Source: an uncultured Gammaproteobacteria bacterium (GTDB lineage Bacteria > Pseudomonadota > Gammaproteobacteria > Arenicellales > UBA868). Taken from it: a DNA stretch of 62,551 nucleotides. The stretch covers positions 1 to 62,551 of the forward strand of contig CAJQRU010000048.1 in NCBI GenBank assembly GCA_905612355.1, in the 5' to 3' direction. A model generated the notes under the pieces. That model was not told the DNA's origin. It saw nothing but the letters and a program-made list of their open reading frames with translations, and did not search any database. Shown here piece by piece: positions 34,589 to 43,887 of the stretch (position 1 is its first letter; every line of letters begins with the position of its first letter). The position numbers and the translations under genes are program-made.

Positions 34589-34611
34589 GCTCGACCCTTC
34601 AGCGGGCAACT

Positions 34612-36468
34612 TCAACCTGGCGACACCTGCGCGAGAGCTGCTTCAACTGAGCTTGATGCCCCCATCTGCAGGGAATGCAATTCAGCATAACGTCCTCTCA
34701 GATCCAGAAGTTCCTCATGGGTTCCGCGCTCAATAATCTTCCCTTCTTCAAGAAAAAGGATTTCATCTGCATGCATGACACTCACCAACCGATGGGAGAT
34801 GACAATGCTGGTGCGGTGATCATGTCGAGCGATTACCGCATCATGAATGCGGCGCTCAGTATCGGCATCGATGGCCGCTGTTGCATCGTCCAATATACAA
34901 ATGGGCGCGTTAATCAAGTTACCGCGCGCAATAGATACCCGTTGCCGCTGTCCACCGGAAAGCGACACCCCTCGCTCACCCACTAGCGTCTGGTAGTTAC
35001 CGGGCAGTTGACTGATGAAATCGTGCAGCTGCGCATCGCGCCCTGCCTGTATCACCCCTGCATCATCTGACCACGGATTTCCGTAAGCAATATTGCTGTC
35101 AACAGACGCGGTAAACACAAACGAGTCCTGTTGTACGCCGCCCACTGACCCCCGCAAAGAATGCAATGAGACCTCTCTGACATCCTGGTCATCGATCAGA
35201 ATTCGGCCACCGGTGACTTCATACAGACGAGGAATCAAACGGGCAATGGTTGATTTACCACTGCCCGGCGGTCCGACAATGCCCAACGTCTTCCCCGCTT
35301 GGACATTAAAAGTAATATCAGACAGGACGTTGACCCGAGTTTCACCCTCGCCATAACCGAAATGGACACCCTCAAAGCGAACTTCACCTTTTGTTATCTT
35401 TAGATCAGGCAGGGTTTTCCCACTTTCTATCGGGTTCGGATAATCAAGGATTTCAAAAAATCGTGCGCCACAGGTTGACGCGCGTGCGTACGAATTCACC
35501 GTCATGCCGATCTGTCGCACCGGCATCTGCAGAATCATCATAAACGCAAGAAATTCTGTGAGTGTCCCGACAGTAATCTCACCCGCGAGTACTTTGTTGC
35601 CACCCACCCAAAGCGCAAGCGTTAACGCAACGAAAAAGGAAAATCCCATAAATGTCATGCTCCGGACCCGCGCCATCAGCCGCTCAAATGCAACTTGCCG
35701 AACGGCAGACGAGTGTTTGTCGAAACGAAGCAATTCATGCGCCTGTGCGGCAAAAGCTCGCACGATGCGAATACCCGTGAGATTCTCCTCCATGGCATTG
35801 GTCAGCACCGTCAACCGCTCCTGCTGCTTTAACCAAAGGTAACGTAGTTGAATGCGGGCAATCGCCGATCTGACTGCGATGACCGGCACGAAACTGAGAG
35901 AAATCAATCCAAGGACTGCATCGGTTGAAATCAACAGGATGCTGCCACCAACCACGAGAACCAACAGCATGACCGTTCGAACCAAACCGGTACTGGGAAA
36001 ATGACGAATACCCTCCAGATCCAGCATGCCCCGGGTGATCAGGTCTCCGGTGTGCGCGTTGTCATGAAAACTCGCATCGAGCTGTTGTACACGGTGGTAA
36101 AACGCTTTTCGAAGATCTGCCGCGATGCAGTCATTCAATGACTCCCCAAAATAATTCTGCACCATGGCAAACAACCCGCGAAGAATGCTAAGGCCAAGAA
36201 TCATCCAAGCGGACAACCACAGCGCTGCTTCAATCTCTGCCACGCCCGCTACCGCCCCTTGCAGAAAACCTTGCGCGTTGTCGACTGCCTTACCTAAATA
36301 GCGCGGAATAAAGAGTTGAAACCCGGACGACAACAGAGTCGCCACCATCACTACACCCACCCTCGCCGGGTGCTTAAAAACCAGCCTGCAGATGCGACCC
36401 AGAATGTTCGGATCTAACTTGCGGCCACTTTTGTATTGGTCAGAACGAGACAGATTGTTAGAAATCAA
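34612..36468 (-). CDS. ABC exporter half-transporter, subunit with degenerate ATP site
   Basis: A 618-residue half-transporter with Walker A GPPGSGKSTIARLIP, Q-loop VQQDSFVFTAS, a canonical signature VSLSGGQRQRVS, Walker B ICILDDATAAID in which Asp replaces the catalytic Glu, and H-loop ISHR. It is translated ahead of the second subunit. The only start that fits is a TTG at 36468, since an in-frame stop lies 9 bases upstream. The predicted role is the non-hydrolysing side of a heterodimeric exporter. Transported substrate is unknown. Confidence 0.9.
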   Translation of the reverse strand: MISNNLSRSDQYKSGRKLDPNILGRICRLVFKHPARVGVVMVATLLSSGFQLFIPRYLGKAVDNAQGFLQGAVAGVAEIEAALWLSAWMILGLSILRGLFAMVQNYFGESLNDCIAADLRKAFYHRVQQLDASFHDNAHTGDLITRGMLDLEGIRHFPSTGLVRTVMLLVLVVGGSILLISTDAVLGLISLSFVPVIAVRSAIARIQLRYLWLKQQERLTVLTNAMEENLTGIRIVRAFAAQAHELLRFDKHSSAVRQVAFERLMARVRSMTFMGFSFFVALTLALWVGGNKVLAGEITVGTLTEFLAFMMILQMPVRQIGMTVNSYARASTCGARFFEILDYPNPIESGKTLPDLKITKGEVRFEGVHFGYGEGETRVNVLSDITFNVQAGKTLGIVGPPGSGKSTIARLIPRLYEVTGGRILIDDQDVREVSLHSLRGSVGGVQQDSFVFTASVDSNIAYGNPWSDDAGVIQAGRDAQLHDFISQLPGNYQTLVGERGVSLSGGQRQRVSIARGNLINAPICILDDATAAIDADTERRIHDAVIARHDHRTSIVISHRLVSVMHADEILFLEEGKIIERGTHEELLDLRGRYAELHSLQMGASSSVEAALAQVSPG

Positions 36469-36786
36469 ATTGCGTACTCAATACCCTTCCTGCAAACGAT
36501 ACCCCTACCTCCAATCGACACGAAAGGTAAACAACGGATAGCCCAATCGTTACACCTGGAATCAACCGCACGAGCGCCACCGCTTTGAGCGATAGAACCT
36601 ACTCATTGCACCACAGTCCGAAGAAACACTGACAGTCACGTTATTGGCGGGAAGTCCATAGTGTAAACCAAGCGTTGAGAAAGCTCGATGATCAAAGATC
36701 TAGCAATGCCCGCTATGCTACAACCTACGCCGACACTGCCATTAGAAAAAGAAGACTCTAAGTCTGCGACCGAATGGTTGGTTTCC
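36469..36786. other. Intergenic region, no gene recognised
   Basis: A 318-base gap between the interrupted barrel gene and the exporter genes. A 61-codon minus-strand frame crossing its left end has no protein-like features. It probably contains the exporter promoter. No hairpin stands out. Confidence 0.35.
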
Positions 36787-37494
36787 TTAACGCTCACCTC
36801 GATAGATGCATTGGTAAGCATGATTCATTTTGCAGTACTCCACCGCCTGCCACGGCGCTGAACCTGATCCCTCAAAGAGCTCACTGCTTAGCAAGCTATC
36901 GTGCGTCACATCATATAAAGCCACGTAGTCCGGGACATTCGACCCGACCTTACTGGATGCGCCGCTGGCGGTCGCCTGAATCTCGAAACGACGAGCAGTG
37001 ACAACGCCAGGTATCTGAAGACACGCGGGGATATGCTCAGTGTTGTACCAGGCGTCATACTCGTTGTGGAGGCTGTCAGACAAATCTCCATGCCCCACGG
37101 CAACCAGCCACTCAGCCTCATCAGGCACGGTGTAGGCATCTGCCGGCGGGAATATCTGCCGGAAAATCCCTCTAGAGATGTACGGTTGTGCACGAGTTCT
37201 TGCTTCAAAGCTATCACTGCCCAGCGACGCCTCGTGTTTAACCACCTTCATATAAGGGGCACTGGATAAAACGTCCGGATGGTCGACCCCGTACAGTGCG
37301 AGATAGGTTGGCGCCACCAATGACGTAGGGTTCGACGCCTACCCATCGCTTAAGCGAAACCGACGAATGCACAAAAAGCCGGGTATTTCGAGCCGCGCCG
37401 CGACATGTCGGTTTTCATACCAATCATTCCATTCCGTTTCATCGGAACCTGGAGAATTGGCTCTAACAAATATAATGGTCCTGTCAACAGCCAT
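36787..37494 (-). pseudogene. Two-domain EthD/DUF4286-like barrel gene interrupted by TAG
   Basis: The single frame from ATG 37494 to 36787 spans 236 codons and contains one stop, TAG at 37339-37341 (codon 52). Before it: VRANSPGSDETEWNDWY, then ENRHVAARLEIPGFLCIRRF; after it: PTYLALYGVDHPDVL, a second repeat NEYDAWYNTEHIPACLQIPG and VTARRFEI. The two NxWYxxxHxxxxLxIPGfxxxRRF motifs show the ancestral protein had a duplicated domain, with the second copy intact. Either this is a recent pseudogene, a base-call error, or the downstream part restarts at the TTG at 37320. The family probably consists of small ferredoxin-fold proteins of unknown catalytic role. Confidence 0.8.
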
Positions 37495-37628
37495 TGTGGT
37501 TATCCCGTTGGTTAGCCCCCACCGATTCTATGCTGTCAGTAACGCGCGATGACAGTTGGTTTGGAGAAATTCTCCGTCCCTTCGACAACGGTTCAGACAC
37601 ACGGCACGCCGCGGTCGGTCCATTCTCC

Positions 37629-38525
37629 CTAACGCGGCCGTATCACTGCAGGCTGCCGGCTATGCACCAGCCACAAACCGACCATTGCCAAACCAAACCC
37701 CACTAAAACATGAGGCGACAACGACTCGTCGAGAATCAGCCAACCAAGAATCGCAGTCAATCCCGGTGTGATATAGAAATTAGCCGTGACTTTACCGGCC
37801 GTCCCCGTTTTAAGCATAAATAGATACAACCCCATTGCACCCAGAGAAACACCAAACGTCAGGTAAAAGAAGCTCCAGACCAACGTGGGTGTCACCGATA
37901 CATGAATCTCTTCAAACCCCAACACCACCAGCCAACAAAACCCTGCGCCTGCCGTGAGTTGGACGAAATTAGCCGTCAGAAGCGCTGACGATCGACAGAA
38001 CCTGGCGTAATAAAGTGTCCCCGCGATAAGACAAGCAGATGCGCCAACACCCCATAGAATCCCTTCGGTTTGACCAAGATCGATGCTATTAATCCCGGCA
38101 ACCATCGCGACCCCCGCCGTGCCCAGACAAAAACCAAACCACTGTGTCGAACGGAATCGATCGCCAAAAATCGCCCCTGAGAGAAAGGCAGTGACCAGGG
38201 GCTGAAGAGATCCGAGCAATGCCATGGTCGCAGCGGAAATATCTACCAGCGCCCAGTATCCCGCCGTTAAGGTGGCTCCATTGATCAAAACTCCCGCCAC
38301 GATCAAGTGCGGGAGAATGCGACGGGCGTTGGCCCAACCACCCAATGCACCGGAGAAAAACGTGAAAGGCAGCAGTATGAGTCCTGCCAACGTAAAGCGA
38401 GCAGCCAGGAAAGTAATCGGTGACACGTCTGGCAGTCCCGCACGAGTCGCAATGAAGGCGCCACTCCAAAGAAAGACAAACACTAACGGGAAGATTATTT
38501 TTGCCATCGACTGAGTCGATCTCAT
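37629..38525 (-). CDS. EamA/DMT-family permease
   Basis: A 298-residue membrane protein with ten hydrophobic segments arranged as two EamA repeats: the first near FPLVFVFLWSGAFIATRAGL to FGFCLGTAGVAMV, the second from EGILWGVGASACLIAG to LVGFGLAMVGLWLVHSR. Drug/metabolite-type transporters export amino acids, nucleobases or drugs; the substrate is not predictable. The start codon is weakly supported. Neighbours on the same strand do not suggest a role. Confidence 0.85.
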   Translation of the reverse strand: MRSTQSMAKIIFPLVFVFLWSGAFIATRAGLPDVSPITFLAARFTLAGLILLPFTFFSGALGGWANARRILPHLIVAGVLINGATLTAGYWALVDISAATMALLGSLQPLVTAFLSGAIFGDRFRSTQWFGFCLGTAGVAMVAGINSIDLGQTEGILWGVGASACLIAGTLYYARFCRSSALLTANFVQLTAGAGFCWLVVLGFEEIHVSVTPTLVWSFFYLTFGVSLGAMGLYLFMLKTGTAGKVTANFYITPGLTAILGWLILDESLSPHVLVGFGLAMVGLWLVHSRQPAVIRPR

Positions 38526-38612
38526 CGTACCGACGCTTTACGACCTTGGTTGGTTAAACCCTGCGCGGAGCGGCCAAGGACTCGTTGCACTGTACCCCTT
38601 GGGGCTAACGGA

Positions 38613-39152
38613 TCATCTCTTGTAGGCTTCACTTAATAAAGACAGCAAATTCTCAGCCGTATTTTTAACTGCTGATGTCGGTTCAAGCTCAAGACTCGCC
38701 AGGAGATGCAACCGCGCAACGTTGAGGTGTCGCATGGCCGTCTCAAGATCGCCTTTCTCATTCGCTTGCATGGCGAGTGCCATTAAAGTGTAACCCAGCG
38801 ACACCCTCGCATTCGCTTCAACGACGTTCACATTAACCGGTATGGTGTCGGTGGGTGAAAAAATCTGATCTGGTTCTCCAATGAGTTCCATACCCCGCCT
38901 GAGATATTGCCGAGCCGTGGTCCAATCTTGTTGCTTCATCGCAAACTCGGCCCGGATGATGTTTGCCAGCGCGAGATCCGGGTCGATGCGCAACGATTCT
39001 TCAACATGTGCAAGGCCTTGCGGATCCCCTTGATAAAGGAAGGTATACGCGACCCAAAGTGAATCCATAGCCGCCAGACGGGCGGGAGAGGGCCCGGCTA
39101 TTCCTAACACTGGATAGGCCATCAGTACGATCACAAAAAAAAACTTTCTCAT
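38613..39152 (-). CDS. Secreted TPR-like protein
   Basis: A 179-residue protein. The ATG at 39152 starts a signal peptide (MRKFFFVIVLMAYPVLGIAG). The mature part is all-helical with TPR-like pairs: LAHVEESLRIDPDLALANII, QQDWTTARQYLRRGMEL and ALAMQANEKGDLETAMRHL, ending in LLSEAYKR. Such modules bind peptides or partner proteins in the periplasm. It lies immediately downstream of the DUF255 gene on the same strand (77-base gap), so it may belong to the same transcript. Function unknown. Confidence 0.75.
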   Translation of the reverse strand: MRKFFFVIVLMAYPVLGIAGPSPARLAAMDSLWVAYTFLYQGDPQGLAHVEESLRIDPDLALANIIRAEFAMKQQDWTTARQYLRRGMELIGEPDQIFSPTDTIPVNVNVVEANARVSLGYTLMALAMQANEKGDLETAMRHLNVARLHLLASLELEPTSAVKNTAENLLSLLSEAYKR

Positions 39153-39250
39153 CCGAACCCGCTCATCGGGCACTGCCGCCTCTGGCAGTTCCTCTTGAAA
39201 TTTTAATCAATGCCACGCTCTCAACAGCAACCCCTCTATGGGTCACCGCT

Positions 39251-41614
39251 TTAGTGAAGTAGTTCATTTATTTGTGTAATCTGCTGCTCTAACTGTGCCG
39301 CATTGGTCGTCGGGAGTCGACAGACCTGGTTCACACAGACATAGGCCGTCGCCATGCCATCCAACACCTTGCGATGCCTAATAATTGGAATGTACGCTGC
39401 CTTCTCTGCAAAATCGTCTCCCGCGTGCGCGATGGCAAGGACCCGATTAGGCACAAAGTTGCGTCGAATCGGAGCCAACAACTCGGTCAGTCCGTTGCCC
39501 GTGGTCGGCGCTACCAAAATAATCTCAAATGGTGTATCCAATCGGTAATCAAGCGCCACGAGCAAATCAGAGAACGCCAATGGACGTCGCCTCATTGCAT
39601 TATTAAATGTTTGAAAGATCTGATTTGCTCGCTCCTGATAATCGGCATTCAACGTGTATTCGTATAAGCGAAGCAAATTAAGCGCCGTCACCGAATTGCC
39701 TGACGGCAATGCGCCATCTGATCCGATCTTTTGGCGGGTGAACAACGCGTCGATCCCCCGAGGCACCCTGAAATAGGCTCCACCCTCTTCATCCCCGTAC
39801 TCGCTATTCACGATGTCCTGTAATTCGATCGCTGCATTCAACCAGCGCAGATCCGAGTCTGCCTCAAACAAATCGAGCAACCCGGCAATCAAGAACGCGT
39901 AATCGGCAAGAAATCCCGGACCACTCGATTCACCAGCGAAAAACACCCGGCTCAGTCCACCCTTAGCGCGCACTCGAAGCAACAAACCTTCGGCAGCCCG
40001 TCGCGCGTATGAAAGGTATCTCGGCGAATTCAACACAAAACTTCCGCGCGCAAAAGCAGAAATCATCAGTCCGTTCCAAGCCGTCAGAATTTTCTCGTCA
40101 CGCAGCGGGGCCGCGTGCCTAGATCGCACCAACCGCAAGTCGCTCCTGATTTTGGTGATCTCACTACGCAAGACTGCTCGAGACATTCCAAGAAACTCGG
40201 CGGCCTGCTCCTCCGAGCGAACTTTGTTAATGATGATTCGTCCTTCACTGCCACCCTCCGAATGCACGCCAAAATAGACAGAGAAAATATGGGCTCTTTC
40301 CTCTCCTAGACTTTCGATTAAGTCAGCAGGTGTCCAGGTGTAAAACCAACCCTCCTTCATCTCACCCGAAGGTGTGCGACTGTCTGCATCCAATGCCGAA
40401 TAAAATCCTCCATCGTCTGAAGTCATTTCAGTGGCAACATAGTCCAGCGTCTCTCTCGCTACCTGAAGAAATTCATCTCGACCCGTGACCTGTCCTGCTT
40501 CGAGGTAAATCGGCACCAGCAGCGCATTGTCGTAGAGCATTTTCTCAAAATGCGGAATCTGCCAACTACGCTCTGTTGAATAACGATGAAAGCCCCCGCC
40601 GAGATGATCAAAAATTCCGCCGTACGCCATTTTCTCAAGCGTCAGTAACGCCAGCCGTAAGGCTTCCTGGTCCCCGGTTCGCCTGTGGTAACGCAGGAGA
40701 AACCGCAACGGCATACTGGATGGAAACTTTGTGTGCAGGCCAATACCACCCCAGACCGGGTCTGTCTGTGCGTTCACCTCAGTCATCGCCTGACGCAGGA
40801 TACTCGCGTCCGGAAAGCGGCCATCGTTTGCACCAACATCCTCAATGGCCGCAATCACCGCGACACTGATTTTGTCACTCGACACCTCGATTTTGTCCCT
40901 CTGTGTGTCCCACGCAGATTGGAGAAACGCCAGCACCGTCTTAAAGCCAGGTCGATTAGGACGATCCTCTGGTGGGAAATAGGTTCCACCAAAGAACGGT
41001 TTTCGATCCGGGGTGACCCATACATTCAAAGGCCAGCCGCCGTTACTACCCATGGCTTGCACCGCAGTCATGTAGACCTTGTCTATATCCGGACGAATTT
41101 CCCGATCCACCTTGATGGCAATGAAATGTTGGTTAAGAAGCTCGGCCACCTGTAAATCATCAAATGATTCTTCCTCCATGACATGACACCAATGACAAGT
41201 CGAGTAGCCAATACTCACGAGCACCGGCCTACCCAGCGTTTTGGCCGACTCGAAAGCCTCCTCCCCCCAGGGATACCAGTTGACCGGATTGTGCGCGTGT
41301 TGTTGCAGGTAGGGGCTTGCCTCAAGTGCAAGACGATTAGTAAATCGGGGCGAACCATCTTCCAGCAAATGTTTTGTTCGAGGAATGAAACTCGCCGGAC
41401 GGGCCGCGATGACCTGAATCAGCTGGGTTTCGATCTTCGGGCCAACACGTTCGCTGCCGGGCAGTATTTCAAGGTGCAGATTGGCCGCGGAACACGCGAG
41501 AGCACTCAAAGAAAAGCATAGCCCCACAACCCAATGAGAGAGCTTCTTCTCTGCCCGCTTCGGAGGCACTAACCAGATCATGTGTTCTGTTAATCCGGCA
41601 GCCAACTTACTCAC
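39251..41614 (-). CDS. DUF255 thioredoxin-domain protein (YyaL/SPATA20 family)
   Basis: A 787-residue protein. The thioredoxin-like N-terminal domain holds the family hallmark [21 protein letters not shown] and the redox motif [14 protein letters not shown] (CHWC), followed by [14 protein letters not shown] and [12 protein letters not shown]. The C-terminal two-thirds is a six-hairpin glycosidase-like toroid ([12 protein letters not shown]-like [35 protein letters not shown]). A hydrophobic N-terminus ([12 protein letters not shown]) suggests export. It uses a GTG start that overlaps the upstream 107-residue gene by four bases (GTGA), showing coupled expression. The catalytic activity of this family is not established. 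Confidence 0.92.
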   Translation of the reverse strand: MSKLAAGLTEHMIWLVPPKRAEKKLSHWVVGLCFSLSALACSAANLHLEILPGSERVGPKIETQLIQVIAARPASFIPRTKHLLEDGSPRFTNRLALEASPYLQQHAHNPVNWYPWGEEAFESAKTLGRPVLVSIGYSTCHWCHVMEEESFDDLQVAELLNQHFIAIKVDREIRPDIDKVYMTAVQAMGSNGGWPLNVWVTPDRKPFFGGTYFPPEDRPNRPGFKTVLAFLQSAWDTQRDKIEVSSDKISVAVIAAIEDVGANDGRFPDASILRQAMTEVNAQTDPVWGGIGLHTKFPSSMPLRFLLRYHRRTGDQEALRLALLTLEKMAYGGIFDHLGGGFHRYSTERSWQIPHFEKMLYDNALLVPIYLEAGQVTGRDEFLQVARETLDYVATEMTSDDGGFYSALDADSRTPSGEMKEGWFYTWTPADLIESLGEERAHIFSVYFGVHSEGGSEGRIIINKVRSEEQAAEFLGMSRAVLRSEITKIRSDLRLVRSRHAAPLRDEKILTAWNGLMISAFARGSFVLNSPRYLSYARRAAEGLLLRVRAKGGLSRVFFAGESSGPGFLADYAFLIAGLLDLFEADSDLRWLNAAIELQDIVNSEYGDEEGGAYFRVPRGIDALFTRQKIGSDGALPSGNSVTALNLLRLYEYTLNADYQERANQIFQTFNNAMRRRPLAFSDLLVALDYRLDTPFEIILVAPTTGNGLTELLAPIRRNFVPNRVLAIAHAGDDFAEKAAYIPIIRHRKVLDGMATAYVCVNQVCRLPTTNAAQLEQQITQINELLH

Positions 41615-41934
41615 CTAGTTTGCCTCGCATCTAACGAAACGTAACAACTAAAGGTTTTACCACGCAGTTTCGTTAACCGATTTCCCCGATACGACCCTAC
41701 AAAATGTGAGCGCCCAGCGCCATCAATACCGCTCACCATACGCTCTGAATGCACAATAATCTCCATCGCGTCGTAACCCACCGCGACGATCTGCTGGTGA
41801 CGTATACCACCGCTGCCACTCCCAAGGCCCGCACACGGTCGGCCTTGAAGATTAACTCCGTTAATACCGACCTCGAAGTCATCCGCATGAGACGCCCCCG
41901 TTATCAGCAGCAACACGATCACTAGCTTTCTCAT
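41611..41934 (-). CDS. Small secreted protein, 107 aa
   Basis: Start at 41934 gives a clean signal peptide ([17 protein letters not shown]) followed by a mature chain with two Cys residues ([16 protein letters not shown]) that could form a disulfide. A longer start at 42075 would place the signal peptide internally and is unlikely. It is translationally coupled to the DUF255 protein. The combination of a CxxC thioredoxin domain downstream and a disulfide candidate upstream is suggestive, but I recognise no family. Confidence 0.7.
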   Translation of the reverse strand: MRKLVIVLLLITGASHADDFEVGINGVNLQGRPCAGLGSGSGGIRHQQIVAVGYDAMEIIVHSERMVSGIDGAGRSHFVGSYRGNRLTKLRGKTFSCYVSLDARQTR

Positions 41935-42171
41935 TGCATGTACTTCAGTACCATAGTCCAGTTTCAAATAGCGTCTGAAGCTATTGTCGCACCTCTTGTC
42001 ACCACCCTCCTCATACCATCCAAGCATTCGCACTAAGGTGAGCAGATCATGTCCAGGACCAAACCCACGGGACAACTAGGCCTACTCACGCTCAAAGACA
42101 CTTCACGCTCGCCGGACTGTGTCAAAATAACAAAACCAGCCTGGCGATCTCCCGCTATTCCCCAATCATAG

Positions 42172-42199
42172 TCTCCTGTCACGTATACGTGACAGGAGA
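42172..42199. promoter_or_regulatory. Perfect 28-bp palindrome, candidate operator
   Basis: Bases 42172-42199 (TCTCCTGTCACGTA followed by its exact complement) form a perfect 28-bp palindrome centred at GTA|TAC. There is no U-run on either side, so it is not a classical terminator. It sits 39 bases before the cupin ATG and 237 bases from the divergent secreted-protein start, in the position of an operator for a dimeric repressor. Confidence 0.75.
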
Positions 42200-42238
42200 T
42201 AAAACCTGATCACTGCCTAGCCACTACGAGGACTTACC

Positions 42239-42628
42239 ATGAGTGAATCTACCGACCGCACGCTTGAACCACTCGACGCTGTTCATCGCCACCCCGCCGA
42301 GTTGGTAGAAGAAACGGTGCGGGCGATAGAAGGGGTTGTACAACAAGGCCACCTTTCGGTCGAAGTTCTCATGGTGACCGAAGCAATGGTCATGATGAAA
42401 GTACGGCGGGAAAAGGGTTTGATCGACCCGAGCCACGTGCACGAAGATCACGAATCGGTGGCCACTCTCATTAGCGGGCGCATGCGAAACTACATCGGAG
42501 ACGAGGAATTTATCTCAGAAGCCGGATCAGTGTGGCGTCACTCCCCTGGCGTTGTTCACTCGAGCGAAGCACTGGAGGATTGCGTGCAAATTGAAGTCAA
42601 GACTCCGGCTCGAAAAACCTGGGCCTGA
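42239..42628 (+). CDS. Cupin-domain protein
   Basis: A 129-residue single cupin. Near its middle are HVHEDHESVATLISGRM (HxH and Glu of motif 1: residues about 62-78) and WRHSPGVVHSSEALED (His of motif 2), which together form a plausible 3His/1Glu metal site. The N-terminal extension (residues 1-55) is helical. Small cupins may be isomerases, dioxygenases or metal sensors. It has a strong candidate operator immediately upstream and a bidirectional terminator downstream, so it is a stand-alone regulated gene. Reaction unknown. Confidence 0.82.
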   Translation: MSESTDRTLEPLDAVHRHPAELVEETVRAIEGVVQQGHLSVEVLMVTEAMVMMKVRREKGLIDPSHVHEDHESVATLISGRMRNYIGDEEFISEAGSVWRHSPGVVHSSEALEDCVQIEVKTPARKTWA

Positions 42629-42656
42629 CAGCATTCCCCGCCGATGCCCCAGTGAA

Positions 42657-42691
42657 CCCACACCGTCGTTTCATTTCGCCAACGGTGTGGG
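42657..42691. terminator. Hairpin after the cupin gene
   Basis: CCCACACCGT (42657-42666) pairs with ACGGTGTGGG (42682-42691) around a 15-base loop, 28 bases after the cupin stop. No U-run follows, so it is only a possible accessory terminator or stability element. Confidence 0.4.
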
Positions 42692-42743
42692 TCAGCATCA
42701 CCGTCAACACCTCACGGCCTCGATCAGTCACTTAAGCGTCTAA

Positions 42744-42794
42744 GTTGAAAAGGAGTGTCTTCAGGCGATCCTGCCCACAGACACCCTTTTCAAC
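42744..42794. terminator. Bidirectional Rho-independent terminator
   Basis: GTTGAAAAGGAGTGTCT (42744-42760) pairs with AGACACCCTTTTCAAC (42779-42794) with one bulged A; an A-run starts the stem and a T-run ends it. It lies between the convergent cupin and duplicated-barrel genes and can end transcription from both sides. Confidence 0.85.
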
Positions 42795-42900
42795 CCGGAC
42801 GGGCAACTACACGACACGGCGCCGTCCGATTTCAAGTTAGCTATGCCGCACTCTTAAGATCCAGATCCAACCAAAATGGTCCTACATGATTTGGCTCTGC

Positions 42901-43512
42901 TCAGACCAGGCGCACAATATTACGCATGTTCACATCAACCTTCTCTAACAACGCCTGGTATCTAGAATCCGTGCCCAGCCCATCATAGGCCTTCTCCACC
43001 GCCGCCAGTGACGGATATGTCACTCCGAGCAGACGATTACCCGCGTTGCTGCCGGTGATCAAGGTGCCATAACGGAAGGTGATCGCGCCGGCATCCGCAA
43101 ACACGCCGGCCATGGACGAGATCGTATCAATCAGCGGGTCGGCTGACGCAATACGCGTCAAGACCAGATATTTCATATCACCTGTGCCTTGTGACTCAAA
43201 TGGAATCGGATGTACTTTCATCAGGTTACGCAGCCGTATCCCGATCTTCCCACTGGCCATGGCCTTGGCATAATCATCAGACGCCGCGTAAACCTCCATG
43301 GCTTTTTCAAAACCATCTAAGTTTTCATAAGCCTGAAACAGCACCACTGCCCCGGGATTGTCTCCGGTGGCAACAAAGCCATATCGAACGAGCGCAGCAC
43401 CGGCTTTTTCTTTAAGTTCTTCGGCTAATTTTCCAACCATTGGCAGAAAAGTAGGCCGGTAATCAGCGGCACAATCAACGGCCGTCAGTACAAAATAATT
43501 AATATCGCTCAT
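42901..43512 (-). CDS. Duplicated ferredoxin-fold (barrel) protein, 203 aa
   Basis: The protein contains an internal duplication: LVRYGFVATGDNPGAVVLFQ with IGIRLRNLMKV in the first half, and TFRYGTLITGSNAGNRLLGV with VDVNMRNIVRL in the second. Each half has the beta-alpha-beta layout of small dimeric alpha/beta barrel domains. AGGAGG precedes the ATG at 9 bases. No catalytic residue pattern is recognised. It resembles in organisation the interrupted gene at 36787-37494 but is not obviously related in sequence. Monocistronic. Confidence 0.8.
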   Translation of the reverse strand: MSDINYFVLTAVDCAADYRPTFLPMVGKLAEELKEKAGAALVRYGFVATGDNPGAVVLFQAYENLDGFEKAMEVYAASDDYAKAMASGKIGIRLRNLMKVHPIPFESQGTGDMKYLVLTRIASADPLIDTISSMAGVFADAGAITFRYGTLITGSNAGNRLLGVTYPSLAAVEKAYDGLGTDSRYQALLEKVDVNMRNIVRLV

Positions 43513-43887
43513 AGATGCATCCTCCTATTAATCAAGTCTTTTTATTGTGTCTGAAACAACTTCTCACAGTGGGACGACGTTGCCCCGGTGATCAGACAAT
43601 GCCGAACCGCCGGATCAACCGGGAAAAACTCACCGTGGCCACCAGTAAATCATATCCTATTTCGTTAGTTTCGACCCTGGAATGGAGTGGTATTGCGCTG
43701 AATGTTAGTCACGTTGTCGCGCTTGACCGGCGGTCGACCTGCCAGGCAAGTACCTAGCAAATCCACACACACGCGCCCCAGTCATTATTAACCCTAATTA
43801 AAAAAGCTCTTTACCACGACGGGACTACATCGAAAGGCACAGACAAATACCGCCGGGGAAATACAGGCAGGGCGCAATCAATAGACC
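43513..43887. other. Intergenic region, no gene recognised
   Basis: A 375-base gap holding the promoter of the duplicated-barrel gene at its left and the downstream end of the hydrolase gene at its right. An 80-codon plus-strand frame at 43515 has no protein-like features and reuses the complement of the ribosome binding site. Nothing else stands out. Confidence 0.35.

Noticed and set aside
36636-36821. 61-codon minus-strand frame at the exporter/barrel boundary
   Set aside because: Overlaps the end of the interrupted barrel gene and shows no protein-like pattern.
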